Shown in pieces: positions 48,952 through 61,363 of a DNA stretch of 64,000 nucleotides (positions are counted from its first letter, which is position 1; each line of letters begins with the position of its first letter). This stretch comes from Siphonodentalium dalli (lineage: Eukaryota > Mollusca > Scaphopoda > Gadilida > Siphonodentaliidae), in the NCBI GenBank assembly GCA_032622095.1, contig CP136065.1, positions 93,751,343-93,815,342 on the forward strand. The letters run 5' to 3'. The position numbers and the translations under genes were made by a program. Under the pieces are notes generated by a model. That model made no database searches. It was not told the DNA's origin and saw only the letters and a program-made list of their open reading frames with translations.

Positions 48952-51900
48952 ATGCCTACTAATGAAAACTTGTTGACTATTGGCACATGGAATGTCACTG
49001 GAATATTGGGGAGTAGTAGCTACCTCAGTCGGTTGCTGAGTGATGGATATATAGATATCTTTGGAATAAGCGAGCATTGGCTCCATGAACATAACGTACA
49101 CTTTCTCGATACGATATGTAAATCGTATTCTCACAGCGCCGTGTACGATTTCTCACAGCGACTCCCACTTCAAAGGGGAAGATATAAGGGTGGTATCGCA
49201 ATATTTTGGCACAAACGATATGACAATTGCATATCTGTTATTTCATGCGACGATGATCGAATATGCGGCATACAATTACAGCTCTCCCCAGATAATTTCC
49301 TCTATGTTTTTCAAGTATATCTCCCATCAACAAACTACTCGACTGAATTCTATGCTGAGTACGTTCAGAATGTGTCAGATCTAATCGTTACATATTCATC
49401 ATTGGGCATTGTCATGGGTGATTTCAACGGAAATTTAAGCAAACGAGATGCGCGTAATCTTTGCTTCCATAAACTTCTTAACGACCGTGAATATATTTCG
49501 GCAAACAACACCAATAGTTGCACGGGGCGACTTGCAACGTTTGTTCCTCCCGGTTCTTCAGATGGGACAATCATTGATCATATTCTTGTTCACCAAGACG
49601 ATATTCAGCGAATTCTTCGCGTAGCTGTCCTTGATGACAATGAGGAGAATACATCAAATCACAGACCTATTCTCATGACAATATCATATGACGTAGTACA
49701 CTCGCAAGGGAAATCTCCACAAGCTACATGGGATTGGAGAAAATTTCTAGCTAACGAAATTATGGTTTCAAATTATCGATCCTCGATCGAGTCTTCATTG
49801 CCTGAACTTAATGCATCTGATACACGCGACCTCGACCATTGTTATAACAAAACCGTATCGAGTATACAGTCAGCTTCGGAAGCGTCCGTTCCAAAAAAAA
49901 TCGTTCAAACCGTATTTGAAGCCATACTGGAATGCTTCGTTGACATTGTTACACCGCGAAATGCGTACATCTAGAAATGCCTGGTTATCCGAAGGTAGAC
50001 CAAGAGGTGATTCGCATGCGAGCTATGCTAATTATAAAGCATCAAAATGTAGGTTTAGGAGAGAATTACGTAGATGTAACTCGAAATTCATGTCCACACA
50101 AAATAATGATATTGACCATGCCGCTGAAATGGATCAGGAATTGTTTTTCAAGAAGTTCAACTCAATCAGATCGAATCGTAAGGAAACAACCAGTAACTTA
50201 TTTGAAGTCAATGGCAATATCCTAAGAACACCAACTGATATAATTAATGCGTTCGCAGATTACTATGAAAATCTTTATTCGCCTCTTAGTTCTGACACAT
50301 TTGACAACGCACACCACATAGAAGTCAATAATCGAGTAGAGAAACTCCTTGATAGTCCGGTACACGGTGCTCTAGATGATATACTTACATACACAGTGTC
50401 ACCGGAAGAAGTTACTTCAGTTCTGAAGTCAGTGAAAAAGGGCAAGGCAGCTGGATCTGACATGTTATGTTACGAACATCTTATATACGGCGGCACACAG
50501 CTACATGCTCATATTGCTAAACTTATATCGTTAATGCTCGATTATTCACATATTCCACACCAAGCAAAGCTTGGGATCATTGTTTCATTATACAAGGGGG
50601 GTGGCAAGCCTAAATCAAAATTCGATAGTTACAGGGCCATAACTCTACTAGACTACTACCTGTGTTTTATAAACTCTTTGAAAGAGTTCTTCTGAACCGC
50701 ATTGAAAGAAATGTCCCAACTCTCGTCGTGACACATGCTCTGCAACATGGCTTTCAGAAAAACATAAGCTGTTTGATGTCCTCTTATATAGTCCAGGAAA
50801 GTATCTCATACGCGTTAGAAAATAATTCTCGCCTCTTTTCATGCTTTCTTGACGCTCACAAAGCGTTTGATACTGTCTGGGTTAATGGTCTTTTGTTTAA
50901 ACTACAAGAACGTGGAGCAAATGGGAAAATTTTGCAAATATTCAGTCAATTTCTCCGTGGAGTCTCATGTACCGTACGATATGGAAATCTTAGTTCTCGG
51001 GTAATAACAATAAGTCAAGGTACCAGACAAGGGGAAACTTTATCACCAATATTCTATGCTATTTATATAGATGATCTACTAAAAGAACTTGAATTGTCGA
51101 ATTTTGGTCTAAGATTGCATGGGATCAACTGTTGTTCTCCAACCCAGGCAGATGACATGACGTTACTATCGCTCTCGTCTCTTGGCTTACAGAAGCTATG
51201 TGATGTATGCAGCAATTATAGCAGAAAGTGGCGTTTTTTATACAATGAAAATAAATGTAAAGTTATTGTCTTCAATGTGAAGCCCAGAATATACCATTCT
51301 CCACGAACTTGGTTAATTAACGACCGTCCAATTTTAGAAACGGACACAATAACGCATCTTGGCATTCCTTTGCATAAAACAATCTTTCAAAATATACTCA
51401 CTGAAAGCATATGCTCAAAATTGCGTTCTACCTACTTGATGCTCACCAATGCTGGCCTACATGCAGGCGGTATAACACCCCAAAGCTCTATGATCATTTA
51501 CAAATCTATTGTACTGTCGCGTGGCCTCTATGGTTCTGAATTTCTTTCTGACACTTCTGCGACAAACAGGATTAAAATAGAACGGATGCACCGTTTTTGT
51601 TTGAAGCGTATACAGGGTCTACCGACTGCTTGCAGAACTGATATAGTACTAAGCATGGTTGGAACATACCCGCTTGAATCATGTGTAGAAGCCCGAAAAC
51701 TTTCATTGTTTGGATCGCTCTGTCGCTTAGCACCTAGTAAAGCATGCAAAGCTATTTTTGAATGCAGACTTCATCACTTTGTTCACTCAACAGCAACACA
51801 CATCTCGTTTATAGGCGATGTTGTTGCCATTGTTGAGAAATATAATCTTATGGATATCGTCGATGAGTACATACGTTCTGGTCTCTTCCCATCAAAAGAG

Positions 51901-52509
51901 ATATGGAAATCTCGTGTAAAGACTAACATACAAATTGTCAATGAGGCAGAATGGAACATGCGTGTGACGTCAGACATAGCTTTCACCCGCTTTCTGAGAA
52001 TTCATCATACGCTCAGTATGAGCAAACTCTGGCGTTTATGCCGAAAATTTCCCCAAAACAAACAATGCTACACCACGACAGCACTGGTTATCAATGCAAC
52101 CACTTGCCGAGATGAAGGGAAATGTCCTAATTGTGAGCGCATGTATGTCGACAAAGTCAAACACATCCTAATTGACTGTAAGGAGTTGACACTGATACGA
52201 AACAACATGTTTTTTGGCTTAATCGACCGTTATGGTATACCTTGTTTCATTGCCGTTGACGAATTAAATGATGATGACATGATATCCCTTCATCTCACGC
52301 ACGTCAGTGATAGCATACAACACGTTATTGATGATATTGATTGTTTTACTAACTACATGATCGGATTTACTGCACAACTGTGGTTGGCATACAACACTCT
52401 CGCGCAAGCGAACGGAATGAATACAACTCATTCCAATGTTCAAAATATGTTAACGTGGCGTTTGAACAGGCTATGGTCTTACAATCTCGTCCAAATACGG
52501 ATACGATAG
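48952..52509 (+). pseudogene. LINE ORF2: endonuclease / reverse transcriptase, two frameshifts
   Basis: Part 1 (48952-49905) is an AP-like endonuclease: TWN (12-14), SEHW with Glu41, MGDFN with Asp157/Asn159, IIDHI with Asp209, SNHRP with His237. Frame shifts at an A8 run near 49896. Part 2 (to about 50645) leads into the RT (GSDMLCYEHL, YKGGGKPKSKFDSYRAITLL). An extra 8 bases near 50653 shift the frame again. Part 3 (to 52509) has RT motif A CFLDAHKAFD (Asp64 counted from 50662), GTRQGETLSPIFYAIYIDD and catalytic QADD (Asp164/165; the usual aromatic residue is Gln), and a C-terminal CPNC...H...C knuckle at 488-506. The rest of the frame is open, so decay is recent. The function would be target-primed reverse transcription of its own RNA. 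Confidence 0.85.
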
Positions 52510-53106
52510 GCGAGAATCGCATGCGTTTTGATATGTCGATGCCGTCTGGAGAGTTTGGCGGGACCAGCATCCCGTCTCGATTTGCTCAGTCTACCCTTGA
52601 TGCTATAAAGTGGTAGCCGCGGGCGCTTATATATAGAGTTGTTTTTATGAGCCATCAGGCCCCCGCGGCAGCGGTCGCTGGCGCGACCTGACTGCCTCGA
52701 TATCAATTTGAAAAAGGGGTGACGTTGCTTAACGTTTCCCAACAGGTCTTAGACAGTGTTTTTGAAACGTGTCTCTTTGTGGTGTCATTCTTTTGGTATG
52801 ATTTTTTACTAAATAACGGGTATGTTAGAGTTACATTTCTTTGAATTTTACAATCGAAACATATTCGCATGCGATGCTGAGTCACGCGGGACACGGCAAA
52901 CTAAATCGCGCGCAAATTGGCTTGCGATTTTTCAGCATCCCACCCCATTTGGCATGCGATAGCGTTTGTACTAGGTGGTTTGAAACCACCGTGATCATAC
53001 GTCACTATAATTATGCGTGCATGCTTCTGTAAACAAAATGTGTGCACGGAGTACACATATTACTGGTAGTGTGGTATCTACAACATAACTATCACAACCA
53101 TCATCG

Positions 53107-53140
<34 letters not shown>

Positions 53141-53258
53141 AATCATCATCACCATCATCATCATCTTCATCACCATCATAAACAACATTATCCCATCTTC
53201 TTCCCATCTTCATCATCATCACCATCATCACCATCAACAGTATCATGGTAATCAGCAT

Positions 53259-53289
<31 letters not shown>

Positions 53290-53565
53290 TCTGTCACCAA
53301 TCTCAACATCATCTCATCATCGTACCATAATATTGGCCATCCGAGTAACATCATCATCCTCATCATCCTCATAGTCATCATGGTCATCAAACCCATCATT
53401 GTACATATGTGTAAATACGCCTTTCTCATCATACTAATTGTTATTCATATTCTATAACATTTATTGATAATATTATTTTGTTCAACTTGATGTGCATAAC
53501 AATGTTATATACTTTATAAAATCTTCAATGATTGGAGGAAATAAAGATATAATAATAATAATAAT
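52510..53565 (+). other. 3' UTR of the LINE with (CAT)n and (TAA)n tail
   Basis: Non-coding. The (CAT/ATC)n tract at about 53096-53400 produces low-complexity His/Met/Asp ORFs in several frames that are not genes. The element ends in AATAATAATAATAATA before the target duplication. Confidence 0.7.
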
Positions 53566-53587
53566 AAAAAAATCGCCGCCTGATATC

Positions 53588-53948
53588 ACATGGTAATGAA
53601 ATGTAGGGAACTTAATGAACTTAGAATAAAATACCTGAATCCCTACTACTACCAGAGACCCAACACTCACAAACTAGCCGCTCTTTTCAACTCCCGAAAT
53701 CAAAAGACAGTTAAAAATCTATCAGTTTTTATTAAGAAGATCCTAGAAATATTCAAGTCCGCCTGAGGCTTATTACCACCCGCCTGACATATTGAAACAG
53801 CCGAATACCGTCCAACATTTCTATATTCTATTATTATGCCATATATAATTTATACATGTATACCTGTACTGAAATATATTGTATATTATATCCATATATA
53901 TCTGTAATGTCTTAATTTGACGATCAGAATAAACAATTGAATTGAATT
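53588..53948 (+). pseudogene. 5'-truncated LINE tail
   Basis: Encodes the last ~50 residues of a LINE ORF2 (NELRIKYLNPYYYQRPNTHK ... KKILEIFKSA, stop at about 53766), then an AT-rich 3' UTR and an (ATTGA)n tail at 53934-53948. Pentamer tails are typical of some CR1/L2-group LINEs. It is a different family from the full-length LINE. Confidence 0.6.
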
Positions 53949-54689
53949 GATCATTGCTCTCAGTTGATTAACTCGGCGTGAATGCATGGTCGCAGTCATG
54001 CATCGATCCATATAATTATATTGTCTTATTTCTGACACCGCCACTCGTCATTTTAGGAGCCTGCGATGTACTCATGTTCGAATTCACATCGTGTAACTCA
54101 TACAAGCCTAAGATCCATATGCGAATATAAGGCCATGCATTGACTATAGACACTAAGATACATGCGCTGATTCGCCCACCCCACCCCAGCCGCTATCCAG
54201 CATTTCTGTCACACAATAATGTCAACTCGGACTCGGCTCTTTCTCGATAACCTCCCAATGCCGTACATAAAGATTGCACAAGCCCACATTTTTTCGTTCC
54301 GGACTGTAGAAAATTGTCGATAACCAGTCTAAATGAGCGGGAACTTAACTTACTACTTAAGTAGGACTTAATCTTGTTTTGTGAAACGCGTTCTTGAAAC
54401 GGAAAAGTTACATCATAAGATCCACCTTAGATCTTAGATTAAGTCCATCTTAAGATAATCTTATGACCTTTTTCATGAAACAGGCTGGTCTGGTTCATGG
54501 TGGTGCAGTTGAAAATTGTAAGTCGGACATCCTTCAGCGGAGACCATCTAGCCACGCCCCTGGTCAGGACGAGCTTTGCAAACAGCTTTAAATAGCAATT
54601 TCGTATTAGAAGTGTAGCATAATAAGCGTTGATGTCACACAAAGTAGCTCGCGGTGTTATACACTAGTACACCCTTGTGGTATCCTTTC

Positions 54690-55385
54690 ACCCAAGCTTC
54701 TCCAATCACCACACCAAAGCACAACGCGTCCGATATTTAACACCCGAGTTACAAGCTAAATGTCCGCATGGATACAAAATTAACTAATTTCCCAGTCCAA
54801 ATAGACCGTATATATAACTCCGGTAAGAATGAATATAAGAAACCAAAAGTAAGTCGTGCCCCCCCCCCCCGAGCTGTGATATCACCACACCAAAACACAG
54901 ATTAGTTACAAGCTAAAATGTTCTATCGGCACAAAGTTCCAAGTCTTAAACAAGGGTCGTAACTCTGGTTAAAAGAATAATGGATGAAACCCATAATATG
55001 TGGCTATCGCAAAAGACAATGGAATCCGATAACTATAACATCCAATTGCAAGTTACAAGCTGAAATGTTTGTACGGTCAAAAATTCAAACAAGGACCGTA
55101 ATTCTAGAAAACAAATGAATGGACGAAAGCCTTAGTACATGTATGTGTGTAGCGTATCTAAACACGTGCTATCACCATGACAATTGACAACGACATCCGA
55201 TAATTACCACCGAGTTGCGAGCATAAATGTTCCTAAGGACACACATTTCCAGAGCCGTAATTCTGGTAAACAATAATGGACGAAATCCCCCGATATGTGC
55301 TATCACCACACAAAAGGACGACGATATCCGATAATTAGCACCCGAGTAGCAAGGTGATCTGTTTGGACAGACGGACGGAAACATC
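54690..55385. repeat. Degenerate tandem repeat, 3' of copy 6
   Basis: Full five-unit array with a C-run at about 54860. It follows the right end of the TIR element (54485) and its TGG target duplication. From 55385 to 56428 is the ordinary 3' flank. Confidence 0.65.
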
Positions 55386-56428
55386 AGCTATATGCACCGA
55401 AAATCCTATGGGGATCGGGTGCATATAAATCGACTTGATCTTTTCGAATGGGACACCGAAGTTTTCGACAATTCGTTTGGGTATATTAACTAATAGAAAA
55501 ACAATATTCACGGTGGCGACATTTTAACCATGAGACGCCTGTTACTTCATAATACTGATGTGTGACAACTTGTGGTCCGAATTGTTAACATTCAATATGG
55601 GATAGGCTTGGGAAATTGGGAAAGATAATCGTGTGGATATTTGGAATATTTCATTAAAACGCATAAATGTCACCCATATTCCACAGATATAGAACCAAAA
55701 AGAAGGCAGCTATGAATACAAAAAACATGACATAAAAACTAGGTCAATAAATGCCATTTAATTTTTAAGTAACTTGTTTATGCCATTCGCACAGTTTCGT
55801 ACCTACATGTACGGTCAAAAGTACGAACTTAATTATCATCAATTGGGGGTATCAGGTTGAAAATATTATAGTTGGAAATATGGCGGTACCGGTTGTACCC
55901 AAATGGGCGTACAAATGAACTTGTGATTATGGTCTGGTTCAAATGGGTGCCCATGGAAAGCTGATGGTGGAGACCATCTAGCCACGTCCCTCAGCTGATG
56001 TTGGCGGATTCTGACTATTGATAAGTGCATGATAATTTATTTATCTCAATAATAACAATTTATACAACAGTAAATTTTAGCACAGTTATCTAATGACAGG
56101 ATGTCAAGCAGACAATTCAAGTAATATACAATTCTACTTGAGTAAATTTACAATCAAATCCGCCATCGTAACTATAACAACGTAAATAAAGAGTAACAAA
56201 CAGATATTCCATAAATGCAAAACTGAATTTGAAGAAAGCAAGTATCTTTTTGTAATGAATGTAACACACTATTCTAGTTTTGATAACTGAAATTAATTTG
56301 ATGGAAATTAGTAATAAGCGCCCCATTGTGGGTTTCCACTTTGTTTCAGCTGGTGAAACGGAATTGTCGTGTTGTACGGTTTGCAATTATGGAATATCAT
56401 ACATCAATAATGTTCATGAATACAAAAT

Positions 56429-58967
56429 TTAAGCAATAAGGTGACTAGACTGAGCACTGTCTACATAGAGTTCGTTGGGCGAAGATTGGAAAGACGGCGC
56501 TGACAATGTAGATTCCATAACAGGAGGAGTGTAGTATGAAGAACCGAAGTGGTATGGATGTTGATAGCCGTATCCATACTGCTGGTAACCGCTGAAGCTG
56601 TATGTCGGATTGAACTGATACGGAGGCACGGGTGGGTAACTGTATGTAGTTATAGGGTAGGAATATTGTTCGTATTTAGCACTTGACTGTGGTTGCACAC
56701 AAGCTGGTGTGTCGACCGGTTGAATCGTACGTAGTGGTGGACTACTTGAAAGATCACTGATATACGATGAGTCCAATGTATAGTCAGTCGGTCGTCTGTT
56801 GACATCGAACTCTGGGCTGGAATCCAACAATGTCTCGTAACCACTATCCACACTGATGTTTGGTGACGAGTAACTAATACTATTCGCCGAAGCACATTGA
56901 GACAGAACCGCATAATCTACTGGCGAAGCAGGCTCGCTGGCGACGAATGGTTGAACTGGTGACGTGGTTGTCGGGAGCCGTTCGGGATGTTGCTCGTTTG
57001 TTGTTGGGTTAACTGACGGCACGATGTCATCACGTGGTGATAGATCGCAGATCTGCGACTCGAACACTTTTCGCGGCTCAGCTGACATGGAGAGGTTGTG
57101 TCTGAATGTCTCCATTCTATGTGACAACGCAGTGGATACACGGTCCCAGAACTGGCCGGCGTTTACTCGGTGGTAGCCCCAACGCAGGGTGTTGGTACCG
57201 CTCTCTCGGTCGACGTTAGATCGGTAGTCTCCTTTGGCGAATGTTGGAAGGCTGGTGGGGACGATGGTCCAGAGGAAGGTAGCTCTGCCGAGAGGTCCGG
57301 ACTGAGGCTGGCCGCGACCGACGCCGATCTTGGTGAAGCATTTTGTTTTGGAGAGGCTGTGTCTGACGGCGTTCTTCCAGTGTTCTCTTGTCGAATGTCG
57401 GAAGAATGAGAAGCGATGCTTGATGTAGCGGTATATCTCGGTGATTGGAAGGCAGAAGTTTGGAGATCTCAGGACGGCGATGTAGATGAGTTCGGTATAG
57501 GAGTAGTTGGGCTTGACGTTGATGTCATCGCTGACGTCAAGGCGTTCGTACAGGGCGACGAAGTTGTCGACGACTTTGCGGAGATCTATGTCGGTTTCTT
57601 GTGAAAATTGTGTTTTCGTTTGCTGATCGTATGTACCTGGAAGCAGAAGACGATTCTAGTTAGAAACAACAATGGGCGTGCTATGGTTAAAGAAAGTTAG
57701 ATAACTCCATATCCTGATCAACAGGGCATTATGTTATTACCTAACATCAGATCATTTAAAGCTGGATACGTACTCTGTTTAGCGTGTGTATATATGGCCT
57801 TGGTATTACGTAGCCATACATGATTGTATATATATTAAACATACGCAATTCACCAAATCAACCATTAAATCATGGAACCAGACCAACATTATAATTATAA
57901 TCAGCAAAAACGGACATAACGTCAGAAGAACTATCTACTGTGAACAATATATATTCTCAACAAAAATATTTATGTGTTACAATGTAGCCTTTAACAAACT
58001 GAAAGGTTATGAGGGTGCTCTGAACATTTGACTGCGTTTTACTATGCGGATATGCCTTTAATTAACAAAACATAAGGGTGGTGACGGTATGCAGGATTCC
58101 CTTAAAGATACGGACGGCGTTGGCGGTGTGTGTTAAAATATTCACCTCCGTCAATAACCGCCATAAACGGAAAGAATAGTAAGATATAGACATAAATATG
58201 GCATAAACAGTATGTTATTGTCAATTTTTTTTCCTTTGTTGTGTAAACAAAAGCAAAAAACGTTACGTTTCCTGGTTTTTGTTTAGATCCGGATATGGTA
58301 AACATAAAGAGCGTTCTGGAAATAATAAAGAGCATTTATATCACCTGTGTGTGATTAACCAATATAATTGCACTATGTTATGTAAACAGAAGCACAACTT
58401 CTGTAACACGGGCAGGCTCTTATTTACGTACACCATCGTACGTCTTGACGACAATATACTATTTACGCGCTTATTATGTTTGGCATATGAACAAAACTAT
58501 ATAGATTTTAATATTTATTCTGTTGATGGCGATTTGAACAAATATGAATATTTCTGCAACGAACGCCGCCCGTGCCTTTAAGTTCTACGCGGACCATACA
58601 CAGTTAGAAGTCCGGGAATTACTGTGACCACCCAATAGAATCATGGTAGAGCAATATTGCACCTGTACTCCTTTTTACAGTGCGGGTATGCTTTTAAGGA
58701 AAGTGGAGGATGGAAATGATGAGAAGAGACAAAATGGCTTGTTAGATCTGTCTATTCGTGTATTTGAAATATATAATTATGGTGGATGTACATATTTTAT
58801 CGCACATGTTTACCAACATTAACTTTTTACGGTTATATGAATTTAAATGATTTTAGAAGGGTGTGACGACATTTAATGAACATACCTGGCCGGTGCTGGA
58901 GAAGACGGCGAACTTTCTCAGAATGATCATCCTGGATTGAGAATTCGTCGGAAAATTTGCGCTTCAT
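56429..58967 (-). CDS. Forkhead-domain transcription factor, copy 6 (cleanest copy)
   Basis: Exon 1 is 58886-58967 and exon 2 is 56429-57636, with the shortest intron of the array (1249 bp, GT-AG). The predicted protein is 429 residues: N-terminal MKRKFSDEFS, forkhead domain at about 69-154, Ser/Pro-rich middle, Tyr-rich end. An in-frame ATG at 59051 allows a 28-residue extension. The tail has LSQCAS where the others have LSPCAS. No insertion or rearrangement interrupts the gene, so this is the best template for the family. The second base beyond the Gly codon at the exon joint differs silently (ACA for ACC). Confidence 0.87.
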
Positions 58968-60622
58968 AATTGTCTGATGGCGTGTGTGTGGTTTATCGTT
59001 GTAAGCTGAGAAACTAAGACTGAATGAAAGTCGTCGATCATGGGGGCACATTTAAACAGGTATATTGTTTTTACAATGAGTTCTGCTGACACCCATTTGG
59101 AAGCCCTCGAGAAAACCGCCGGCTCATTGTTTAAATAATATTGACCAATCGCGTTGCAGCATTGAAGGCATGCCTTGTACTCACTAACGGAATGTTCAAC
59201 TCAATTAACGCAGTCAGTGATCACAACTAATTAGGAGACACGATTGGTGTACTGACCATGTGATTACTGAAGACTAGTGAACATAGCTGATTATGTGTTG
59301 ACACTGATGTTGCCGATTCGTGGCAGTGTTGAACGGAGAAGCATCGTGATTTTGTTTTCGAAATTGAAACTCTTTGAATGAGTAAATAATTGTGACACTG
59401 ATACTCCGGTTGTTGGCGGTTGACCAGCCTGTTGTGAAACGAAAACTGGTAATTGCAAGTATTTTTTTTATGTTTTGCCCGATGAGCTGAAATTTATCTT
59501 AGGAAGTTTTGGATTATTCAGTGTCAAATCGAACGGTGGATTTTAAAATTTAGTCAATACACTCAAAATCCCTTAAAACGATTTCTGTATATGATATATG
59601 TAATGCTACTTGTAAATTGTGAATGTTTTCCAATTTCGAGCCAGAGTAATATAAGATTGTCATATGTTTATCACCCGATAATTCGACCCGAACAAAGTAG
59701 TAAATACTTACATGTGTATGGTTCAAATTCATTATGTTCTCTGAAATGGTAACGTCGATGTGGTTCACGTGGTTGAAATAATTCAATCTTAGTTGATATA
59801 TATGTATATTATTCCACTGGAGGTAGTGTTTTGGATACTAACTTATCGGCTTTGTTCACCGAAACAGTCCATAATATGTATTTAACTCATTTATCGGTCT
59901 ATTTTGCCATACAGATCCAGACCGCGATGAACACAATGATAATATATTTATGATAATATAATATACATATATGTACAACTAGATAAATTTGAAACTAGTT
60001 CATAGTAACTTTAGTGCCATCTTTACAAATGTCCATTTTGTAGATATGTTTGTTTATGCTGTTTGTTCTGTCACACCAAATATTGTTGTATATTGGCATA
60101 TATGCATAATACATTATCTATCTAACAATTATAATTCAGCAGTTCATTCATCATAACAGATTCATATAACCAGGGTCAGTGTGTTGATTGTTTTCTGCGA
60201 CAGTGCAAGCGATTTGCTTGATTGAGCGCTATGGCACGAAAAAGGTCGTCGACTCGGAAGGAATTGGTAAGAAAGTGATGTTGGTGTCATTCGACGCGGG
60301 ATAATCCCTGGAATGATATGTCCAAATCCCCTAAAATATTCTTTGGGGGAAATTCAGGGTCCAACATGGCCGTCGCCTGTTTCAAAAGACAATAAGTCAT
60401 TTTGATTTTAGTGAGAAATCGTGTGAAATGTATATATTTCTGTGACACTATAACACAATTCTATCTTTGAGTGAAAACATTAGAAACACACTACCCAAGA
60501 TGGAAGCCAAAATGGCCACAGGCAGTGCAAGCTTCGAATATTGTTACTCATTTATTCTTAATCAGTTCGTTCTGGTTCGATAGGGAGAGAGAAAAAAAAG
60601 ACTGAGGCTTAAGTTTTCCATC

Positions 60623-61363
60623 AGTGTAAACAATATTTATTTGAACGAAAGAACAGAACATTGACAATTATACATATAGAAGAAAAAAACATAGTTCAAA
60701 TGAGAATTGGGTAACAAGCCATGAGTTTTCCATTCGGACGTTAACTGACCATTCATACAGACAATAAATTCTGCCAGAGTTAGTGTAAACATATTTTTAT
60801 TTCCAAATCCAACATAACATAATATACAGATGATACAAATATGTAAAAATAGAAGAGATAATGTATGGAAATGAGGATCAGACAACAAGCCCGAGGGCTT
60901 ATGTGAAGGCTTCTCCTCTCTGGCGACATGCCCCTTCCCCAATAAGTGAGGGATGGGTATCGATCAGACGGGAAAGGATAGAAATAATGTTTTTTAGGAG
61001 ATATGGAGATATATAACTAAGTTTGTGTTAGGGATGGAAGCAGGGAGAAGATAGTGTTAGGGATACTATTCATAATCTCCTCCCTTCTATCACTCCTCCA
61101 TCTTTCTGATCCCTGCACTCGCTTAACTAACTTCCCAACATTATTTGAAAACACAGAACAATATTCAAATTCCCGTCCTTTTTACCCTGTAGCTGTCTGT
61201 ATTGACACTCGGGGTAACATTTTTGGAGGAAAAGATTTTTATAAAAGCCATAGGCTCATGGCTTGTTATCTAATCCTCATTTGAACTATGTTTTTTTTTC
61301 TCAATATGTATAATTGTCAATGTGATGTTCTGTTCTTTTGTTCAAATAAATAATGTTTACACT
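60623..61363. repeat. Foldback structure, copy 6 unit
   Basis: Same inverted-arm structure (arms at about 60623-60725 and 61255-61363). Confidence 0.6.

Larger units (their letters stand above)
47177..53587 (+). mobile_element. Nearly full-length non-LTR retrotransposon (6.4 kb)
   Basis: The element body is 47199-53565. It is bounded by direct repeats of the target, 47177-47198 and 53566-53587 (A-run, then ATCGCCGCCTGATATC, about 22 bp). It has a short 5' leader, ORF1 (SGNH esterase plus RRM-like), ORF2 (endonuclease plus reverse transcriptase plus CCHC-type knuckle), a 1-kb 3' UTR with a long (CAT)n tract at 53096-53400, and a (TAA)n tail. The target lies in a 5'-truncated LINE that itself sits in the TIR element. 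Both ends are present, so insertion was full length. ORF2 has two frameshifts. Confidence 0.85.
46917..54485. mobile_element. PIF/Harbinger-like TIR element, right part, with nested insertions
   Basis: 46917-47198 matches 8790-9068 and 53949-54485 matches 9070-9563, so one element has been split. Its right terminus (ATGAAACAGGC, then TGG) is preserved at 54474-54488. The left part is lost to the Helitron-like element. The insert is a full-length LINE inside a truncated LINE. Confidence 0.65.

Noticed and set aside
53042-53457. His-rich and Met/Asp-rich ORFs
   Set aside because: Translations of a (CAT)n microsatellite in the LINE 3' UTR.
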